Made by a program: the position numbers and the translations under genes
NCBI GenBank assembly: GCA_025331435.1
Contig: JAIWNI010000074.1
Span: 1-64,000 of the forward strand
From: Choanephora cucurbitarum
Taxonomy: Eukaryota; Mucoromycota; Mucoromycetes; Mucorales; Choanephoraceae
Direction: 5' to 3'
Length of the DNA stretch: 64,000 nt
Notes under the pieces: generated by a model
What the model saw: the letters and a program-made list of their open reading frames with translations, nothing else
What the model was told of the DNA's origin: nothing
Databases searched by the model: none
Shown: piece by piece, positions 59,301-64,000 of the stretch
Layout of the letters: each line of letters opens with the position of its first letter
Numbering within the stretch: position 1 is the first letter of the stretch

Positions 59301-61133
59301 TCCGTCTTCATCCGAAGTGTAGTCTTTTTCACTCTCAGAGGACGAAAGTTCTCCTTGATTCAACCTTTGCTTCCTGAGTATGTGTGTATCGAATGCAACT
59401 TCTAATGGGACCAGTCCATTATCTGTTCTTATGGAGAAGTGAGATGTGGAATAATCAGCTGCGATACCTAACAGCTTCATGCAATCACTACCCAATAGCA
59501 GATCATACGGCGGGTTCTTGAAGACAACGAAAGACATTTTAACCAATACACCTTGGACTGATACTAGCAATTCCTTTACTTCACCAATCGGTCTGACTAA
59601 GTTGCCATCTGCCATACGACTTCCAGCAGTGGAATCACCATTCGTAATAGGTACATTAAGGTCCTCGGCGAGACTTCGACTCATAATAGAGCAGTGAGAT
59701 CCCGCGTCAAGAATGGCATCAACTAGCATTTCGCCACCCACGATTGCTTCCACACGAGGAGCCCCGGTACCATTATTGATGTTATTAGCAAATTGACGAA
59801 TAGTGTTGCCTCTTTCTACTCTATACACTTCAACAATTTCTTTATTTGAGATGCTTTTGGTTTTGGGAGATTTTCGAGTCTTCTTAGTCTTCCTCAATAT
59901 AGCTGTTCTTACTCCTGGGATCTTCATCAGTTCATCTAAGGAACTTGTATACCTCTTGGAATGCAAGATCTCGTTGATGTCTATTCCTTGCACAAGGTCC
60001 TTGGAATCATTGGTTTTGGGAGTTTTTACCATATCCGGAGTGTTTTTCCCTTGTGTTTCTGGAGTTACTTTGCCCGGTGTAACCTGTTTCTTCTTTAAGT
60101 GAGGTGGGATGGTGTCATGAACCTTATTTCTCTTTCCACTTCGAGATACTCGTACATCCCTTTCAGAACTACTCTCGTGTTTTCTTTTCTCCACAGCATA
60201 GGTTTCAGTATAGTTTGTAGAAGGTTCTTCTTTATTAGCTTTCATAACTAGGAAGGAACTTGAAGTGGGCCTTTTCTCATACTTTGGGCAATTCCAAAAC
60301 AAATGCTCTCCTAACTGTCCTTGACAAAGTTTACAACTCTTCCTACAGTTATTGGCTACATGTCCTGACTCTTGGCAGTTGTAACAAGTATTTTTAGAGG
60401 GTACTTGATTCCTTTCGACCAGAAGTGTGAGACGTTGAAGAGATTCAGTAAGATCCTCGACTTTCTTTTCTATATCCTTGTGTTTCTTTTCGGGATAGTT
60501 TTCTTGCTTCTTTGTGGCCTTGTCCTTCATGAACACATTGTCCTCCTTGAGTTGGACTTCTGCCGTGACACCTTTCACAACATGTTTAGTCAGCATTACT
60601 TCTTCGGCATCATCGCACTCTCTAAGAGCTATCTTTTGTGCTTCGATCAAATCCTTTGGGACATGCTGTTTGACAATGATTTTTAAATAGTGAGGCTTCA
60701 ACCCATCTACATATGTATCTTTGAGAACCTTGGTGTTGATGGAACCCCAGCCTTCATTCTTGCTTCTCGCCTTGTCATAACTAGCTACCATTTGGTCAAA
60801 TCTATTATTATAGTCTTTGATAGATTCATTTTCCAGACGGCCTGCAGACAGTATCTTCCCCAAGAGTGTATTCATATTGACTTTAGGTGCTTGAAACCTT
60901 TCGGTTAACTTGGTCTTAAACTGATTCCAATCAGAGAATTCGTGTTGGTAATACCAGCTTGAGATTAAGGTTGATGCAAGATAACCAGTGACTAAGCTCA
61001 GTTTTTGCTCATCGTCCATTTTGATGACATTCATATTAGCTTCAAATGTCTTTAACCACTGGGCAGGGTCCATTTTCTCGTTGAACTCTGGAATGCGAAT
61101 CACACCAGCAGCTAGCATGTTCACTTGCGCCAT
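56394..61133 (-). CDS. Gag-Pol polyprotein of the Ty3/Gypsy element
   Basis: One uninterrupted frame of 1,579 residues with no gag/pol frameshift. In order it shows a retrotransposon Gag (FSDWNQFKTKLTERFQ region), a CCHC zinc knuckle (CYNCQESGHVANNC), an aspartic protease (DAGSHCSIMS, with Gly-Ser in place of the usual Thr-Gly start), reverse transcriptase (TYIDDITIY catalytic block), RNase H (YCDASDLGIGAVLVQ, YPTVEKECLSLVFAL) and integrase with its HHCC zinc site (DGHGHFG to CEECQIH) and D,D-35-E core (AIDYVGPF, SDNGTHFTS, KVEHLNG). No chromodomain is evident at the C-terminus. Gag and Pol amounts must be set by protein processing or another means since both come from one frame. The gene is probably transcribed from the LTR at 61179-61507. 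Confidence 0.95.
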   Translation of the reverse strand: MAQVNMLAAGVIRIPEFNEKMDPAQWLKTFEANMNVIKMDDEQKLSLVTGYLASTLISSWYYQHEFSDWNQFKTKLTERFQAPKVNMNTLLGKILSAGRLENESIKDYNNRFDQMVASYDKARSKNEGWGSINTKVLKDTYVDGLKPHYLKIIVKQHVPKDLIEAQKIALRECDDAEEVMLTKHVVKGVTAEVQLKEDNVFMKDKATKKQENYPEKKHKDIEKKVEDLTESLQRLTLLVERNQVPSKNTCYNCQESGHVANNCRKSCKLCQGQLGEHLFWNCPKYEKRPTSSSFLVMKANKEEPSTNYTETYAVEKRKHESSSERDVRVSRSGKRNKVHDTIPPHLKKKQVTPGKVTPETQGKNTPDMVKTPKTNDSKDLVQGIDINEILHSKRYTSSLDELMKIPGVRTAILRKTKKTRKSPKTKSISNKEIVEVYRVERGNTIRQFANNINNGTGAPRVEAIVGGEMLVDAILDAGSHCSIMSRSLAEDLNVPITNGDSTAGSRMADGNLVRPIGEVKELLVSVQGVLVKMSFVVFKNPPYDLLLGSDCMKLLGIAADYSTSHFSIRTDNGLVPLEVAFDTHILRKQRLNQGELSSSESEKDYTSDEDGSTEDDTYDSYYESYLVIPCKDEGETYYTMANERYNDQAIVPLDPTEPTSDEVKTQVLETKIGECIELDENQKHQLLNILKDYLVVFGIDYNDLKQTHLVKLHIETGDHQPILKKPNKYMSHSELEDLKMELDKMLKTGQIVPTMHLPNKEGKNSFGWAFPVMYVGKKNTKERRLVVQFQELNAITKRDPWPLPSITHLMESYAGAKYFTTIDLLKGFNQIQVEDDSIHKLTMTTPWGCYSYKVMPFGIVNGPACFSRAIYLAMQDFIDQFVTTYIDDITIYSKTFDEHLQHIAMVLKRLAEVNMTVKPSKAQFANKEVEVLGFSISSQGIAPCQANIDKVIAFPVPRNKTDIRAFSALAGFYRRHINCFSDIISPLNDLLKKAAKFVWERKHQEAFEEVKNAIGNATQLKYPNPKAQYKLYCDASDLGIGAVLVQWDQEIMEDRPVCFLSRKLTPTESNYPTVEKECLSLVFALSRLRRYVLDKELVILTDSTAVKYLFTKSNPGSRLQRWIVAVQEFKYQVQHLPGKRNIAADVMSRYPPMKLEEGDEESPDYHLYNSWLIERVEERYETHLAQIHEALQKEANGENTGDKKHRNLSRFRLGKEKSLLRKVGDRYVKVPTYEEREKILKEVHDGHGHFGQEATWQRLYSQYWWPEAYQTVKEYVKTCEECQIHSYLPNKLESKGIVPIKNLFERFAIDYVGPFPTSDRKNKYIITAVEYYTGWPIAKAVRRADSDTTVKFLYEDIFCNFGPSAKLLSDNGTHFTSEEVEKFVQFVNTTHQFAAPYHPQTNGKVEHLNGVLVRGIRKMVENNPKNWDTYLPVILYAYRTKVHKTFGISPFEALYGVPPRSTDNDPLQTLGRKLGIERLYLLLDKRLGDEEAYFARQERKEAAKTKLEIGDQVIRTKAIKKNKLDANYQDHVYVILGKFHNNTYILMNHQGQKIKRAVNGNHLKKFNARKNQALNIFKA

Positions 61134-61178
61134 GTTACTTTCTTTACTTGATGATGTTCTCTTATTTAGAAAAACTAT

Positions 61179-61507
61179 TGAAATATTGGGATTTGTTTCG
61201 GATTGGATTTGGAGATAGAATTTAACTAGTCTGTAATATATTTAAGATAATATATATAGTAAAAAGCTTTATTGGATAAGTATATGATATGATATTGATA
61301 TTGTAAAAAAAAATGGCTTACTTTTTCTAATTCTCGAGTTATGTTTGAGACAAAATCCGAAGAAAGAACAAAGTAATAAAATAAAGGATAAATATATAAA
61401 GGATTGTACTATAGGTGTAACAGATACACAAGAAGACAGAGAAGTAACCAGAAAAGAAAAGGGCAAATCGATGATTCCCTAAATACACACCATTTTACCA
61501 CCTTTCA
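61179..61507 (-). repeat. 5' LTR of the Ty3/Gypsy element
   Basis: Same sequence as the LTR at 56053-56381. It lies upstream of the Gag-Pol frame on the minus strand and must carry the promoter. The bases that follow it inward read ATAGTTTTTCTAAATAAG; I cannot match these to a particular tRNA primer. Confidence 0.92.
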
Positions 61508-62657
61508 GTATATATGTCCAATATTAAGACTCTCGACTAATGAACTGTGTGAGCTCTAAGGCGAATACTCAAAAGAGGTATTCGATTGCACTTTTTGAGC
61601 TTTTGATCCAATTGGCAAATTCAAGAAAGATATCTCGGAAATGAAATCCCCTAGTGTCTATCATATCTATTTATTCCACTTGTAATATCTGATTCAACAA
61701 ACATAAATAAAACTCACTTTGAATGATGGCGTTTTGTAGTGACCAATCAGAAACGTGAGTTTTCTAGTAACTCAAGCTGTATAGCAAGTTTTTTTTTTGA
61801 GGTAAAAAAGAAAAAAGTGACACAATAAATTTGCGCTTAGAAGCAAAATTGACTCAAACAAGGTTGATCGTCTTGACAATCTTTCATCCTCATACAATGG
61901 CAACAGCTTCATCTCACTGATATTTGTTCACCATAACTGCTCATTTTTATGACTTGTTTTCTTTATGTAAGCTAAAGACAAAGAATATGATCACTCTTTG
62001 TAATTGAGCTTTGCTTCAATCATTTGCCTTTTATGGAAAAGATGGCTCAAATCGCAAAACTGCCTCGTTTTCTTTTTTAATGTTGATGCCTTGATAGACA
62101 ATTGAGTCATTTTTTCTCTTTTCACTCTTTCTCACATTTCCGCTATAAACATGATTATAATCAACAACACTAAGTACGCTTGTCAAAGTAAGTATTGTAT
62201 TTGGTCATAAAGTGTATCAAAATTAAACTTGTGCTCAACTTGTCAAATTGACAGAATGTATCAAGGTAATTAAGAACTAAGCAGAGAACGATAATTTATA
62301 TTGACATAAACCAATCAGGGTCATCGATCCTCGCGGTGTCAACATACAGAGCGACATTTAGTCATTGTCAGAAGAAAGGGAAGACCTATCAGTCAATGCG
62401 AAGACTGTAGAGAATTACGCAAAATGAAGCAGATTCATCAGAAATGCCTTTGCTCAAAATCAACCAGTTCAAAGCCAAAAGCTTTTTCTGTCATGTCTAT
62501 AGAAGCATTATTGATATCATGACATATGTATATACCCATTCTTCCCCTTCTCTCAGTATTAATTAGACAAGATATGCTCTATATTAAGCCCTTTCTCTGC
62601 CTTTTGTTTTTTATTGTCATTATTATGATTAAAGAATTGCCTTTTATGCATAATATT
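61508..62657. other. Intergenic region
   Basis: Flank of the retrotransposon and 3' flank of the zinc-finger gene. A CCAAT-box-like GACCAATCAG occurs at about 61740, but no gene is near in the right direction. No other feature is seen. Confidence 0.45.
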
Positions 62658-64000
62658 TTATGAAGCATCCATAACAACATCGCGATCTACTTCCATAGTA
62701 TGCTGCTGGGGAATTAAGTCGGCACTTTGGCCCACAGTGATACGTTCATCAACTTGGTCTTCAGGCACTGAGAACTGACGGCTACTTGTGTCTATTTGCC
62801 TATTGGCAAATACTTTGCTTTGTGCGTTGTTTTCTTTTGTATGCTTATAGAAGCAGTTGGGTCTTGTACAGGCACCATCATATTTACACTATATTCTATT
62901 AGACTATCTCATTAAGAAAAACTTATTTATACTTACAATCACTTCAGCTAATGGATTAGGATCTTTAGGGTGAAGAAAATGACAATCTGGTCGAGTACAT
63001 GCATCTCCATTCTTACAAGGCACTTGAACACGCTGTTGTGTAAATGAGGACTGTGCTTGCATGAAAAATGCTTGTTGTTGAGGTGCGACAATTGGGTGTA
63101 CATATGGACAAACAGGATTGTTACAGTAAGGGAAAAATTTACAAGGGATGGGCAGTTTGTTCATGACAGGTGGCTGTATGACAGGCTGAGATGTTTCTGG
63201 GTGAATAAAAGTACATTCGCTGGCTTTTTTAGGGCAATTTGGGAAATCGCTATAGAGACATGTTATTTTCATACTAACGCAAAAAGCAAAAGAGAATACT
63301 TACGGACACATTTTAGTAGGATGAAAGAAAGGGCATTCTTTACCATTTTTACAAGCTGGCCAATACTTGCAACGCTCTTTCTTTTTGGGCTCATCTAAAG
63401 ATCGAGGAGGGATGACAACAGGCTTTGACCCACCCAAACGGTCAAACACACTGGGTCGGTCGCTTTGACTGTTTTCCTGAGGGCCCACTCGAGAAAACAC
63501 ATCACCGGAACGTTGTGAATCCCGTGTGTCATGACGACGTTCACTTGTGTATCGGTGATTGTCTCTTTCGTAACGAGTAGATGAGCGAATGGGTGAACGA
63601 CTACGAGAGCGATCTTCACGACGAGAGGACTGGTAACGACGAGAAGGTTCAGATCGACTGTCGTTGTTGAGTGCACGACCCAAGGCTCGACTAAATATTC
63701 TATTCTTTGGCGGTTCGCTTGTTTCCATAGGCTGTTCATCTTGCTTTGGTTCTGGCTGTGGCTCTGATTGTTGGGTGGTCAAAGAGTTCTCTAATTCTTG
63801 TTTACGTGTAAAGATCCAACGAGTAACATTGGGATCTAACAAAGAAAATTAGCTAATGAGTTGACAAATGACTTATTTGAACTTTACCATAGTCTGATCC
63901 AACCACTAATGAACGAAATAAAATAGTAAGAATACTGTTGAGGACTTAACTGTTTGAAACTTACAGCTTGATAGTTCTTGATCGACTTCTTCAGGGCTTT
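62658..64000 (-). CDS. Nab2/ZC3H14-type poly(A)-binding zinc-finger protein, 3' part
   Basis: The gene runs off the right edge, so the N-terminus is missing. Minus-strand exons give EEVDQELSS, then VGSDY joined to DPNVTRWIFTRKQELEN, an Arg/Ser/Asp-rich linker (SRREDRSRSRSPIRSSTRYE), and five CCCH fingers of the C-x5-8-C-x4-6-C-x3-H type: CKYWPACKNGKECPFFHP, CLYSDFPNC...CTFIH, CKFFPYCNNPVCPYVH, CKNGDACTRPDCHFLH and CKYDGACTRPNCFYKH. This tandem pattern is that of Nab2 and animal ZC3H14, nuclear proteins that bind poly(A) tails, limit their length and aid mRNA export. The stop is at 62658-62660. The RS-rich linker is longer than in yeast Nab2 and more like ZC3H14. Confidence 0.85.

Larger units (their letters stand above)
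56053..61507 (-). mobile_element. Complete Ty3/Gypsy LTR retrotransposon
   Basis: 5,455 bases bounded by two 329-base LTRs in the same orientation (56053-56381 and 61179-61507), reading as identical base for base by eye. Four bases, GTAT, flank both ends (56049-56052 and 61508-61511); if the terminal A is counted the duplication is AGTAT. Between them is one long Gag-Pol frame on the minus strand and a polypurine tract just before the 3' LTR. The order protease, RT, RNase H, integrase is that of Ty3/Gypsy. Nothing is broken, so the copy looks recent and may be active. Confidence 0.95.

Noticed and set aside
56143..61466. Two identical 65-codon frames
   Set aside because: They lie at 56143-56340 and 61269-61466, the same place in each LTR, and are identical only because the LTRs are.
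1..64000. CRISPR arrays, rRNA genes, bacterial-type operons
   Set aside because: No regularly spaced short repeats, rRNA cores or ribosome-binding-site-led gene strings were seen; the DNA is eukaryotic with spliced genes.

Overview
The window is nuclear DNA of a fungus, most likely an early-diverging mould of the Mucoromycota (Mucorales type). The reasons are AT-rich intergenic DNA, genes cut by many 45-90 base introns, fungal-type gene content (ZRC1-type zinc transporter, ARG7, SUR7/PalI-like protein, DIL-ankyrin protein), a decayed TnpB/Fanzor-like gene family, and one intron with all the marks of the minor (U12) spliceosome. Species cannot be named from the sequence alone. All exon joins below were made by eye from splice signals, frame and family similarity.

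Layout: 1-1132 holds the 3' end of a copia-type element with its LTR, then a solo LTR. 1133-4249 has no recognisable gene. 4250-6749 is a secreted dipeptidyl-peptidase 5. 7676-11356 is a broken TnpB/Fanzor-like gene, and a shorter broken copy lies inverted at 12428-13195. Housekeeping genes follow: DPH1 (13711-15381), a four-helix membrane protein (15908-17134), a DIL-ankyrin protein (18604-21388), a WDTC1/DCAF-like WD40 protein (22390-25584, minus) and VPS11 (25668-29360). The last two share an 83-base divergent promoter. VPS11 carries the apparent U12 AT-AC intron.

29361-35178 is gene-poor and littered with decayed Tc1/mariner-like remains. An F-box protein (35179-36612) and a 587-base Tc1/mariner deletion derivative (36940-37526) follow. 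Next come a PQ-loop transporter (37650-38788, minus), a CDF zinc transporter (40864-42458), an alpha-arrestin (42790-44247, minus), an unknown low-complexity protein (44772-45792), a single-pass membrane protein (45846-46683, minus), RAE1 (47670-48964, minus), ornithine acetyltransferase ARG7 (49995-51371), a PHD-SET protein (52539-53966, minus) and a Med9-like protein (54408-54683, minus).

The right end has another Tc1 relic, then a complete and apparently young Ty3/Gypsy retrotransposon (56053-61507, minus) with two LTRs that read as identical and one uninterrupted 1,579-residue Gag-Pol frame. Last is the 3' part of a Nab2/ZC3H14-type poly(A)-binding zinc-finger gene that runs off the window. 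The host genes do not form a pathway. Several fall in common systems: vacuole and membrane traffic (VPS11, PQ-loop, CDF transporter, arrestin, DIL-ankyrin) and mRNA synthesis or export (RAE1, Nab2-like, Med9-like, SET protein).
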